Positions 42,230 to 52,085 of a stretch of 64,000 nucleotides of DNA are shown one piece after another. A model generated the notes under the pieces. That model did no database searches and was not told the DNA's origin. It saw only the letters and a program-made list of their open reading frames with translations. The position numbers and the translations under genes are program-made. The DNA is from Perognathus longimembris pacificus (lineage: Eukaryota; Chordata; Mammalia; Rodentia; Heteromyidae), in contig NC_063181.1 in the NCBI RefSeq assembly GCF_023159225.1, positions 5,973,606-6,037,605 of the forward strand. The letters are read 5' to 3'. Numbering within the stretch: position 1 is the stretch's first letter; each line of letters opens with the position of its first letter.

Positions 42230-43480
42230 TCCGTCTCCCTACCTGTCTGTCTCAGACATGCAAACACCAAATCAACTTTAAAGCAAAGCCGCATTTCTCC
42301 TTTGGCTTCGACAAAGACCTCTGAAAGGATCGGTCCCACTCCTTGGGGATTTGCATGCCTTTCTTTGAGGGCTGCAACTCAACAAACCAACTCAGCCAAC
42401 CAACCGGTGCACATTTAAAGCTTTGTTCTGCCTCCTCTCAGACGGTGCTATGATCTACTCTTTCTCATTATTTTAAATAAGAGTAAATCTGCCAAGCAGT
42501 AATTTCCTTGCTAATTAGCCAATTCATTTTCAGTTTCAAATACAACAGCGTGTCCTCCCCTCTCCCTCCCCTCTTGTCTCGTGTTCTACCCAGGAGATGT
42601 CGTTTGCACTCAATTCTATTTTCTCCACATTTTTCACATTAGCACAATTTCTCCTCAATAGTGTATGTGGAACAGGTGAAGTTCTCTCTGCGGGAATCAA
42701 TGATTATTTTTCAATAATTGAGGTACCTCCCCCCTGTATCCCTTCGTACATAATTTCAGTAAATAAGCTTTCTGAGGGTGGCTGGAGTTGAACACTAGCG
42801 TCTAGTGCTAACCTCTGCTAGGATATCTATACTAGGTTCAATAGCCTCTCCCAGGCTGGGGCCATTTTATTCACTAGCTTCTCAGAATACTGATGCCTAG
42901 AGACTTAAAAAAAAATAACCATCCCCAATAAATTAGACAATTATGATTGAGTACTGCATTTGCTTTCAAGGTGCAGAGCAAACATCTCACAGATGATATT
43001 TGAATCAGGAAGTCTCCAGTCTTCAAGCAGGCTCTCATTCACAGAATTTTTTCCGTTTGCTGTGTATGAGCCGGTGAATCCATTCACTCCGAATATTGCA
43101 GCAGCTGAGCCTGGAAGGAGCTGTTCTCCTTCAAGTTGGTGCTGGAGGAGCTGGAGTGAGAGACGTTGACAGGCCCCAAATGACACTTCCTCCTTATTGA
43201 TTTGATGTGAACACCTGGGCTAAGTCGACAAGACCGAGAAATAGGTTGTAATTGGTTTCTGATGTGCAGTAGCAACCTGTCAAATTATTGCTTGTATGTA
43301 GGTTTATTAACTCTTTCCTTCTGTATGAGTTAATTTTCCTTAGAAGCATTGCCGTGACTTGGAATTTTTGTTTTAAACCACAGTGGAATTTAATATTTTT
43401 CAGGAACGAAGCCGGCTATTTGCTACATATTCTCTGTTAACGCTGTGTTCCTAAATGACAACATACGTTCTTACCAATTC
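42230..43480. other. Repeat-free block, candidate developmental enhancer region
   Basis: About 1.25 kb with no recognised repeat and dense homeodomain-type words: CTAATTAGCC near 42513, CAATTATGATTGAG near 42938, TTATTGATTTGATG near 43194, TGACAGGCC near 43167 and TTGTAATTGG near 43246. The composition resembles known mammalian conserved non-coding elements. Conservation is not visible from one sequence. Confidence 0.3.
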
Positions 43481-43609
43481 TTCATTTGTCTCCAACATTA
43501 TCACAGACACAGGGGGTAACTTCCAGAAACCTTAGTGGAATGAAGCCACGCAGTGTTTACATTTTTTGGCTTCTCTTAAAAGCAGGCAACAACGGTACAT
43601 CTAGTACAC
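43481..43609. other. Unassigned spacer
   Basis: Nothing is recognised. Confidence 0.3.
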
Positions 43610-43715
43610 ACTGGAGAAGGTCCTATCCTAAGTACTTTGTAAGAATTATTGCATTGAACACCCTGGCTTTACGAGGAAAGCAGCTACATTAACAAGTTAT
43701 ATGAGACTGTGACTT
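43610..43715 (-). repeat. MIR/L2-like fragment
   Basis: CCTAAGTACTTTGTAAGAATTA, read as shorter words CTAAGTACTTT and AATTATTGCATT, then CTTTACGAGGAAAGC and AAGTTATATGAGACTG, follow an MIR/L2 3' order. Diverged. Confidence 0.4.
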
Positions 43716-43727
43716 AGAATACATTTA

Positions 43728-43966
43728 GAGCCAGGTGCTGGTGGCTCACGCCTGTAATCTTAGCTACTCAGGAGGTTGAGATCTGAGGATCACGGTTCAA
43801 AGCCATCCTGGGCAGGAACGTCCATGAGACTCTTATCTCCAATAAACTACTCAGAAAAAGCCAGACATGGTGCTGTGGGTCAAGTGGTAGAGTGTTAGCC
43901 TTGAGCAAAAGCAGCTCAGGTACAGTGCCCAGGCCCCAAGTTCAAGCCCCAGGACTGGCACTAAAA

Positions 43967-43967
<1 letters not shown>
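43728..43967 (+). mobile_element. 7SL-Geo/ID-like dimeric SINE, sense, full length
   Basis: GGTGCTGGTGGCTCACGCC, CTACTCAGGAGGTTGAG, CAAAGCCATCCTGGGC, GACTCTTATCTCCAATAAAC, TGGTGCTGTGGGTCAAGTGG and CAAGTTCAAGCCCCAGGAC in order. It ends in the compound microsatellite that replaces its A-tail. Confidence 0.92.
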
Positions 43968-44003
<36 letters not shown>

Positions 44004-44077
44004 AGACAGACAGACAGACAGAGACAGAGAGACAAAGAGACAGAGAGACAGAGACAGAGAGAGACAGAGACAGAGAA
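43968..44077. repeat. Compound (CA)n(GACA)n(GAGACA)n microsatellite from a SINE tail
   Basis: About 16 CA units pass into GACA units and then irregular GAGACA and CAGAGA units. It starts directly at the SINE 3' end, so it most likely grew from the A-rich tail. Confidence 0.92.
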
Positions 44078-45429
44078 TTCATGCGGACATGTGAAGCTCA
44101 CATCTGAGCAGGATGAATGACTTGGGCCCATAACCAGTACAATGCCTAAACTATATGCAAGGTATAAACTATATGCAAGATTAGCAGAGGGTCAGAGGGA
44201 AACACATCTAATTAAGGTACCGCTGCTAGCATCCTTGTTCTTAGGGACCAAGGATAGGGCATTGACATTTTTTGGGGGTGGGGAAGACACAAAATGAGAG
44301 ACTCAGTACAACCTCTAATAGTGCCCAGGAGGGAACTCAAGCCATGTCTTCTGGGTTCTGTAGTTCTCTGAGGATTGATGAGGAGAAAAGTAGAGATAAT
44401 GACAACTATTTCTCCCAGGACTCACCTCCAAATAATCCTAATTTTCTTTGGTGGGATAATTTTCTTTTATTACTTAAGAACGTTTTGTTCTTCCGCAAAC
44501 AAGGATCATTAGCTCAAGCAAAGACTGCTGTTGTTCCTTCTTTTGTTTTGACAGAGGTTTTTTTGCTTGTTATCTTTGTTCATCCGTGCTTCTTCCTGAC
44601 AGGTGGAAATATCCTGATAGGATATCAAGTTGCCAGCACGAATGCCCACATTGTAGCATTTCCATTTCACTGGTGTAAGAAGTCTTTGTGCCAGAGTGAG
44701 AATTCTGCTGGTAATAAAAGTGTCCCTTTGTATATTGTCATTATTTTCCTCCTCTTAAGAATTAGAGAGTTGTAGAAGAATGCTTTCTGAGTGGACATGC
44801 CGTCGTTCAAGTCATAACTGTAACCAAACGTAGTCTCTTATAATGTAGAGTTTTGTCCAGGGAACATTCTCATTTTGAAAAAGAAAACAAAAAACAACTG
44901 CATCATCACAGTGGTGGGAAGAAGATTCTGTAAGGTGTCATTTTATAAACACAAATGTCCCTGGGGCACCCTGTCTAGTAGCGCTCAGACAATGGTTCAA
45001 GAAGAGAGAAGTTGATTCAGCAGGTCTGCAGAGTCTCACCCCTGCCCCGAATCAGAGCAGAGGGAGATTTCTAACTTCAATCTGTAGTTCAAGATAGAAA
45101 TGTTTCAAACCTTAAAAATATCGAGATGACGGCACAGTCTAAAGAAAACACAAGTACTTCTTAAAAGCAGTGTTGGAAATCATATTGCAAAAAATGACAG
45201 AAACTGTAGGATCTATGAAATGAGATGTCTGTCGATTGGTTGATTATCCCAGCTTTCCACAGGTGGTAGATTTCATGTGTGGATTTTAATTTTTATAAAG
45301 TCTAATTTGCCTCTTTTTTTTTTTGCTTATTATGGCTATTTATTGCAATTCCTGTAAGTGGTAACTGAGGGGCAGGGTGGGTGTGGAAAGGGAAGAGAGC
45401 TTTATTTTTCACTCTATTTCTTTTGTTTG
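44078..45429. other. Unassigned sequence
   Basis: About 1.35 kb. A 167-codon frame at 44272-44775 starts at GTG, has an AT-driven hydrophobic composition and no domain, so I do not call it. A T-run lies at 45315-45325. Confidence 0.4.
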
Positions 45430-45560
45430 TTTGCTGTCTAAATGTTATTTTATTGTATTGTAAAGGTGATGTACAGAGGGGCTACAGTTATATAAGTAAG
45501 GAGTACATTTCTTGTTACACAGTGTGACCCTCCCTCATTTTCTCCTACTTTTCCTCCCCC
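45430..45560 (-). repeat. Retroposon 3' end, family B, antisense
   Basis: TTGTAAAGGTGATGTACAG, GGGGCTACAGTTATATAAG, GGAGTACATTTCTTGTTAC and CCTCCCTCATTTTCTCC repeat the order seen at 6525-6740. Confidence 0.65.
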
Positions 45561-45584
45561 CTGAAAGTCTAATTTTTCCTTGTC

Positions 45585-45705
45585 TACATGTATAACAAGA
45601 CAAAGTCTTGCTCTGTATCTGAAGTTGGCCAGAAACCTCTGATCGTCCTGCTTCTACCTCCTGAGTGCTGAGATTACAGGTGTGAACCACCACTGTTGGC
45701 TGGCT
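45585..45705 (-). repeat. B1/7SL-like SINE monomer, antisense
   Basis: AGACAAAGTCTTGCTCTG, GAAGTTGGCCAGAAACC and CTGAGTGCTGAGATTACAGG form an antisense B1. Confidence 0.8.
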
Positions 45706-46830
45706 TTGATTTGGGATGAGGGCAGGAAGTACTGAAAAGTTTTGAAAAGTCTGGTGATGTTCAAAGGTTGTTGAGTACATGCGAAATGACCTGGCAGAAA
45801 CTATGTGTATTTGCAATTTTGGAATATATTAAAATATTGTCTCTATATTCTACTCCTTATATTCGTTGCATAATTCACACTGGAAATTTACCACAGAATT
45901 ATCAACAGAAGGAATAGAATACAGCTGTGAAACCATCCAGTTATAAAAGATAATAGCCGATTTTGAATTGTACACCCCACTGGAATGTCATTGAAGAATA
46001 TGGGTAAAATAGAAGTTGTTTGTAGACAAGCAAGTCCTGGGTATTTACTGCTAATAACCTATCACAAAAAAATCTAAAAACAGAAAGAAACTAAAAGCAA
46101 AGAATTAAGAAATCCTGAACTTAATGTGCAAATTAAAAGGAGCAAAACTGTAAGGCAATAACAACAGTGATAATTAAAATAATAATGACACTGAATAATT
46201 CAGAGCTATAAAACCAAGTAATAAATAACATGTTGTATAATACTCTGGAGAATGATAGAATGAGATAAAATGGAGAATTGAAACTAAAATCCTTATAGCT
46301 TTCTCAGAAATTAATGATATTGGTTAAAATCAGATGCTGAGAAGGTAAGGGCATGAAAACATTAAATAAACAATAAAAGAATAGAAACAGAATATTTAAT
46401 AGAAACAGAATTTCCTAGCCCTATGAAGGAAGAGTAGAGTTGCTGATGGGCAATAATTACTGATCCTTACTATGCACTGAAAGCTTGAACCTCAAAACAC
46501 GACTCATGGCTAGGGAACATATAAGTCCTTCCCTCCAGTCGTATAGGAAAATAACTCTCAATTCCAATGCTGGATCTTCAGAAACATTGAGCTAACTGAT
46601 TTCAGGTAAAATTCCATCTTCACATTAAATAAAATGTCCCCAGGAATTGCACTATCTGGCTGTAACTAAGAATGTGTATATGAAGAAACTCGACCTTCAG
46701 GAAGACTCCTGAACACTCACGCGGATGGAGAGAAGGGGGATTCTTTCCATTCGGGGCCAAGTTGCTTTGTGAGTTCGTGCACTACCTTGTTTTTATTCAT
46801 AGACAGCTCCAATATTAACCATTTCTTCAG
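45706..46830. other. Unassigned, AT-rich, possibly very old L1
   Basis: About 1.1 kb. The part at 45900-46450 is A-rich on the plus strand (for example AATAGAAACAGAATATTTAA near 46381) and might be an eroded L1, but no diagnostic order is recognised. No gene is seen. Confidence 0.3.
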
Positions 46831-47030
46831 CGGCTCCATTTTGGTCAGCAAGGTCTAGGGCTGCAGACTTACAACCGTGGTCTGACCTCGCCTTCCTCAG
46901 CAATCAGAAGACGAGGTCCACACGGAGACCTCTGCGTGGCTGGCGCTCCGCCTTCCACCCTGGAGGTGCGGAGCAAACGGAGCGCCTGTGCCCGTCCTTT
47001 GGCGGCCTCCCGGGTGGCAGCCGTTTCCTT
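46831..47030. promoter_or_regulatory. Short CpG cluster with YY1-like word (candidate)
   Basis: About 15 CpG in 200 bases at roughly 62% GC (hand count). At its left edge CGGCTCCATTTTGG (46831-46844) resembles the YY1 consensus GCCGCCATTTTGG with a mismatch. It is at the minimum usual CpG-island length. No transcript is implied by the sequence alone. Confidence 0.35.
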
Positions 47031-48004
47031 CTCATTCCTTTAGAGCTTTGCAGACATGCGCTTTTGGCACTGGCACCCGAGTGGCATTTGCTTTGGAAAC
47101 ATTTCTGCAGCTAAAGACGAAAAAGACATCTGGTGGGGAAGGTAAAAGCCACAGGTAGAGTTCGATTGCAGCTACCGGGGAAAGGAACACAGACAGAGAG
47201 GAATCGTTTTGCCATGTATTTGGGATCCTTTGGGGGCAGGGGTTCCTCTGGTCTCAGGAAGAGATGCCTCTCCTGTGTGGGCACTTAGACCTGGCTTAGA
47301 ACTGGCTGCATGGTCAAGGTCGTTTGAAGGGCAGAAATGCTTCCTCAGACAGGGCTAAAGACGCTGCAGACAGGTCTCTTAGCTGCAGGCCTGCACAAAA
47401 GGGCAATCCACTAGTTCCCGTTTGGGATCATCGCATCCTCAAAGGTCTCTCCAGGCAATCCACTCGCTTCCTGAAGGAGAGGGTTAGCGCCTTACGTGTA
47501 AGGAGGAGTTCAGATAGGAAGCAACCCTTATTCTGAGCTGAGAATGCTTAATGTCAGAGTGGGCTATGGAATAATTCTGTGTATAGGGCAAAGACAAGGG
47601 GAAGGAAGGTGCTATTGTTTATTACTCACCGAGCAAAGCTGGACACATTTATGTGCAGCCCAGACAAGCATCACAGCCTCCAAAGTGGTAGGCGTCCTGG
47701 GCCCCCACTTATGCACTGAAAAATGGAGGTGTATATTGCCATGCCCAGAAGCTGCTGAAGAACATAGTAGTATAGTAGTATTTTGATTGAGCTTTCGTAT
47801 GATTCCAGAGTCTATTTCCAGATGCTTTTACTGAGAGACACTATCACTTAAGAACAATACTTAAGAAGAGGGATTCAATTATCCATTTATACTTTTAGTG
47901 ACAGGAAGCAGAAATCCATTCAAGATGAAAAGCAAGGGTTTATTGCTCCACTGAGCACATCAACAACATACTTTTGTCATGATATTTGAGCTGGCCTTTG
48001 CTAG
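47031..48004. other. Unassigned sequence
   Basis: About 970 bases with no recognised gene or repeat. A TAGTAGTATAG slip tract is near 47766-47782. Confidence 0.4.
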
Positions 48005-48185
48005 GTAATAGGATTCTAACAATTTTTGAGATATAATTGGATCACAATATAAATGCATATTTGATAGATACAACAATTTGATGAGCTTGGGCTATGCAAA
48101 AACCGGAACCTGTGATATCAGCACCGCAATCAAAATAATAGCTATAACCATGACTTCCATTCGTTTCTTTATAAAATTTCTCGCT
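48005..48185 (-). mobile_element. L1M 3' end, antisense
   Basis: TTTTGAGATATAATTGGATC, CAACAATTTGATGAGCTTGG, AACCTGTGATATCAGCACC and CAATCAAAATAATAGC follow the reverse complement of an L1M 3' UTR. Confidence 0.75.
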
Positions 48186-48260
48186 CTGTCTTCCTCTCTC
48201 TCCCTCTCCCTCCCCTTCTCCCTCCCTCCTCTCTCTCCCCCATTCCCCTCCCTCCCTCCC
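48186..48260. repeat. Pyrimidine-rich (CCCT/CT)n tract
   Basis: TCTCTCTCCCTCTCCCTCCC and similar imperfect units, lying between the L1M 3' end and a SINE. Confidence 0.9.
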
Positions 48261-48545
48261 CACTGGGGTTTGAACTCAGGATCTCATGCTTGCTAGGTAG
48301 GGATGGACCCTTCTTCCAGCCCAGTTTGTGTTTGCTACTTTTTGAGATAGTCTCCCTTCCTTCCGGGCCAGCCTGGACCTTGATCCTCCTATTTGTGCCT
48401 CCACATATCATTGAGACGACAGCAACGCCCCTTCCTAACAACTGGTCGAGACGGAGTCTCAAGGACTCTTTTTCCTCGGGCTGACTCGATCCTTGACCTC
48501 TTGATCCTTACCTCCCAAGTAGCTCAGATGACCTGATGGCTCCAC
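48261..48545 (-). repeat. Composite SINE with one tRNA-like and two 7SL-like units, antisense
   Basis: GGGGTTTGAACTCAGGATC is the antisense tRNA-like part. GCCAGCCTGGACCTTGATCC and a second block with CTTGACCTCTTGATCC and CCCAAGTAGCTCAGATG are both antisense 7SL-like. It may be a trimer or two adjacent insertions. Confidence 0.55.
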
Positions 48546-49213
48546 TTCACCCCAGCTGATGGAAAGTCTTCGGAATTTCGCTTTGGTTTTCTGTGTGTGT
48601 GTTCTTTTACATTCTTCGTTAAGACCTCCCCTCTCAGCACACTCTGAAGAAAATGCCATGTTGGTAATTATTGTCATGATGTTTATTGTACGGCAGATCG
48701 TTGGGCCTCGTCGGCCTGGCGTAACTGGAGCAGTGCCCCCTCCACCCCCGTCCCTTCCACAGCCTGCCCACCCCCCACCCAACAGGATGACACAAAGTTG
48801 ATCGTTGGAGTTCTGATATAGAAATAGGACGGCACGTCCTCTCCCAGGGGCTGGTGGCCCTCCACGATCTGGTAGAGCCCCAAAGTCCTAAATTAGTGGG
48901 TGTATTTCTGCAGGCAGCCACAGGGAGATGCCCAAGAGCAACCAGCCCGTTTTCCCTAGGAATTTTAGTTTCTGGTATTAAAAAAAAAAAAAATCATTTG
49001 AGTTACTGTTTGTTTGCAATTGGTACCTGGGACGTTCCATGAGGTAGTGGTTTTTAGATTGGTTGGGCAGCCAGTGTCACATGGGAAAGAGGACCGTCCA
49101 ACATCCCAGCCCAACCCAGAATCTACCACGCAGGAGAGTCACCTACATTTGAGCTTTCCTTTTCCTCTGGCTTTCCCTTCTCTGTCCCGCTCTACCTCCA
49201 CCTCCATGATGCA

Positions 49214-49217
<4 letters not shown>
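48546..49217. other. Unassigned, with an A-run near 48980-48992
   Basis: About 670 bases. A C-rich tract at 48735-48782 is low complexity. No gene is recognised. Confidence 0.4.
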
Positions 49218-49246
<29 letters not shown>

Positions 49247-49249
49247 CCC
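49218..49249. repeat. (CT)n microsatellite, imperfect
   Basis: About 15 CT units with one TTT interruption. Confidence 0.9.
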
Positions 49250-50043
49250 ACCTGTTGTTTATTTTCAACGAGTCAAGACATTTCCTAGGAACCAAATTAC
49301 AGACACCTCAGAGCAAGCAAAGCCTCACCAGCCTGACTCAAAAGCCAAACGGGTCCCCAGCCTCTGGGTGATGCAGTGAGCTTCTAGAAGCATGTGCATC
49401 ATCCTCAAGCAAAAAGAAGGGAGCCCCGTGCTCTAGCTCGCTGCCCCTCTTGGGGTAGCCCCCCTCTGTTACAAAGCAAGGGGATGGCTGCGGAGACCAG
49501 AGGCAAGCATGCAAGAAGCATCAACAGGGGTTCTTGCATCTTCTACGTGTGAGGACATAGTCTTCCTTTTAAAGCAGCATTTTATAAAGAAATCCTCCAC
49601 AGGCTTTTGGTAGGGAGCCGGCAGGGTGATGAGCAGTTGGCATCGTAGTAAAGTGAAGCTCTCTGGGGCTCTGTTTTCCTGGGGGTGGGGGGGGTCTCAT
49701 GCCGGGTTCTTTGTCCTGCGCCAAGGGCAGCTGGGGGCTCGGGAGGGGCAAAGCCCACAGGGCTCAGCAGCCCTTGTCGTCTCTGTCTGCTTCTGTTCTG
49801 CAGATCTGCTTAGGCCCCCCAGGGCACTGTCATCTAACCTCCTGGTTAGATCGATTAGCCTAGAAGGATTTCACTCCATCGAAATACGTAGATTGCGTGA
49901 GTGCGTGGGCATGCGTCAGGAAGAAAGTGTGTGGAATTCCTGGACTTTTTGGGGTCCTTCTGGTACAAATCATAAATAGTTTAACAGCATCCAGAATGTC
50001 TGAAGAAAATCAAGTCCTCCTAAAACCACACATATGTGCATGT

Positions 50044-50047
<4 letters not shown>
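49250..50047. other. Unassigned sequence
   Basis: About 800 bases. GC-rich in places, with a G-run near 49681-49695. No recognised gene or repeat. Confidence 0.4.

Positions 50048-50080
<33 letters not shown>
50048..50080. repeat. (GT)n microsatellite
   Basis: About 16 GT units, ending in GCGTGCACACA. Confidence 0.95.
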
Positions 50081-50084
<4 letters not shown>

Positions 50085-50834
50085 CACACAAGAACACTCA
50101 CAGGGAAGAAAGGAAATAGTCATTCCAGCTTCAGCTTTTGGGTTTCGGGAACAGAGAAGATGATCAAGATTACTGATGAACTTGGCAACTGCTGAGAAGT
50201 TTGGCTCATGTGCAATGCCTGCAAAGACAAGACGTTTGGGAGCTGGGCTGATACATTCCTGCTTCTTCCGGAAGAGCTGAGATTTCCTGCCGACATTGGG
50301 AAGGTCTGGCATGACTGTGCAGATGGCCTGGGAATCAGCCCCATCAGGGTCAACGACAGGAGCCTGTAGGTGGGCAAACTCCCTGAGAGGAGGAACACGT
50401 CTTCTGTTGCTTGGACAGAAGCGTGGCCCTAGCCTGGGCTTGTGCCAGCCATGACCCCTTGATCTAGAATGTTCCCCCTGTCGGTCACCCAGGGCCTAAC
50501 TGCCTTGGTTCACCGGTTCTCAGATTGAATGTCACCCCTTTAGACTGTGCTTTCCTGCCAATCCGTCCTGGAGCCTCTTCTCACACTTCCGTTTTCTTCT
50601 CTTTAAAACGTTGGCCATTTCTTGACATTTTCTCGTTCCTTCCTATTCTTCTCCCTTCTCAAGCATTTGGCCTCAAGGAGAACTGCAATGCAGTTTGCCT
50701 TTGCCTCTCTCTCTTGCTTGCTCTTGGAACTCTCCCCTGCAGTAACAAGAACCCAGCAAACAGCACAGAGGGTGGAAAGCTGATTATTACATTTTCTCAC
50801 AGAAGCCCAAAGTGCTCCAGATTGAAGTTTTAAA
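50081..50834. other. Unassigned sequence
   Basis: About 750 bases with no recognised gene or repeat. Confidence 0.4.
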
Positions 50835-50900
50835 GGGAAAAATGCATTGATCAAGACTCGTTGTACTTATAAACCTATTTGTTGAATTGGAAAGAAAAGT
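50835..50900 (+). repeat. L1 3'-UTR end fragment, family A
   Basis: GCATTGATCAAGACTCGTTG, then TATAAACCTATTTGTTG and an A-rich end, are collinear with 3030-3085. A short, weak copy. Confidence 0.4.
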
Positions 50901-51484
50901 AAGGAAAAAATCGCAGCCACTCAAAACACAAAACAACAGAAGGAGGGGGAAAAATGAAACTACTTGAGCAAAAAAAAAAAGAGTTTGCTTTAAAATGAGG
51001 CTTTGTGTTTTAAATTTCTGCAAAGGAGACATAATTAAAGTGTTTCACTCTCACCCTGGACCTCTGACAGCAAAATTAGCATGAAGGAGAAACGGTACAA
51101 AGTAGGAAGCAAGAGCTGCTTGCCTCAAGCAAATTGTACAATCTAGTTAGGATTCGCGAGTGTGAAAAACAATGGTTTCTGTTCGTTTGTTTCTGAAGGC
51201 TTGGGATTGATAGGCGAGCGTTTCAGTGCTTCAGACACACACACAGCCTTCCTTTTGAGCACGGACTTCACCCGTAGCCAGTGTTTACTGAACAAGTGTG
51301 CAATGATGACAACAATGGCAGATGAAAGATGTCTGTGCCCCCCTCCTGAGGCATCTCAGACGAGAGAAGAAGAGAAATAAGTGGGAGGGCCATACTGCGC
51401 GGTGTGACAGATATGCACAAGGCATTGGGAAATTGCAGGATGGGGCGGGCAGCTTCCTGACAGAGACAGCTACGTCATTGCGAG
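50901..51484. other. Unassigned sequence
   Basis: About 580 bases, A-rich at the start. No recognised feature. Confidence 0.4.
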
Positions 51485-51893
51485 GCTGAATGTGTTTGCT
51501 TTTCATCACGGTGACAAAATGCCTGAGAAAAAGCACCTTAAAGGAGGAGATATATAATTCAGCTCACAGGGATTTCAGTCGCCGTGGGCTGGATCCCTGC
51601 TGTGGCTCCGGAGGCCGGATGAAATGTCCTGGTGGAGAAGCCTTGTGGCAGCCAGAAACCAAAGAGAAGCAAACGTCACGCCCACCCCATTACCCACCTC
51701 CTCTAGTCAGGTCCCACCTCCTATTAGTCTATTCAAAAATATGAATCTACCCATGGATTGGGTTCATCGATTAGGCACATGCCCTCATCATCCAATCACT
51801 TCCCCCAAAGCTGTGCGAGCATTGCATGGAGACCAGGCCTTCCACAGAGAAGCCTCTTGGAAGGACACTTCATATCTAAACCATAAGCATTGA
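51485..51893 (-). mobile_element. MaLR-type LTR (ERVL-MaLR), antisense, solitary
   Basis: Reading the minus strand, it opens with a segment matching GGTTTAGATATGAAGTGTCC and ends with CTCAGGCATTTTGTCACCG, the order I know for mammalian MaLR LTRs. Within it are CCCACCTCCT and ATCCAATCACTTCC (plus strand). No internal retroviral sequence flanks it. It is a decayed solitary LTR with no coding capacity. Confidence 0.7.
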
Positions 51894-51944
51894 GAAAAAC
51901 TTAGTACTCTTCAGAGGTATGCCTTGATGGTGGGGGTGCCTGCT

Positions 51945-52085
51945 TTCAAATTATATGACAAAGCCATTGTAACAAAACAGCATGGTACTCTCACCACAGA
52001 GGGCCCAGAAATAAACCCACACATATTCAAACAACTGATCCTTGACAAAGGTGCCCAAAACAAACGATGGGCTAAATACAATGCT
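51945..52085 (+). mobile_element. L1 ORF2 C-terminal fragment, sense
   Basis: The plus strand reads AAAACAGCATGGTACTC, CCCAGAAATAAACCCACAC, CAACTGATCCTTGACAAAG and AAACGATGGGC. These match the conserved 3' part of L1 ORF2 (peptide words QHGT, PEINPH, NKRWA). A 76-codon frame survives here by chance, and the element is otherwise missing. It lies about 50 bases from the MaLR LTR. Confidence 0.85.

Noticed and set aside
44272..44775. 167-codon frame with hydrophobic stretches
   Set aside because: It starts at GTG, lies in T-rich sequence that naturally encodes Phe/Leu, and has no domain or splice context.
45900..46450. Ancient L1 ORF region
   Set aside because: A-rich composition suits L1, but no diagnostic ordered words were found, so it is left unassigned.
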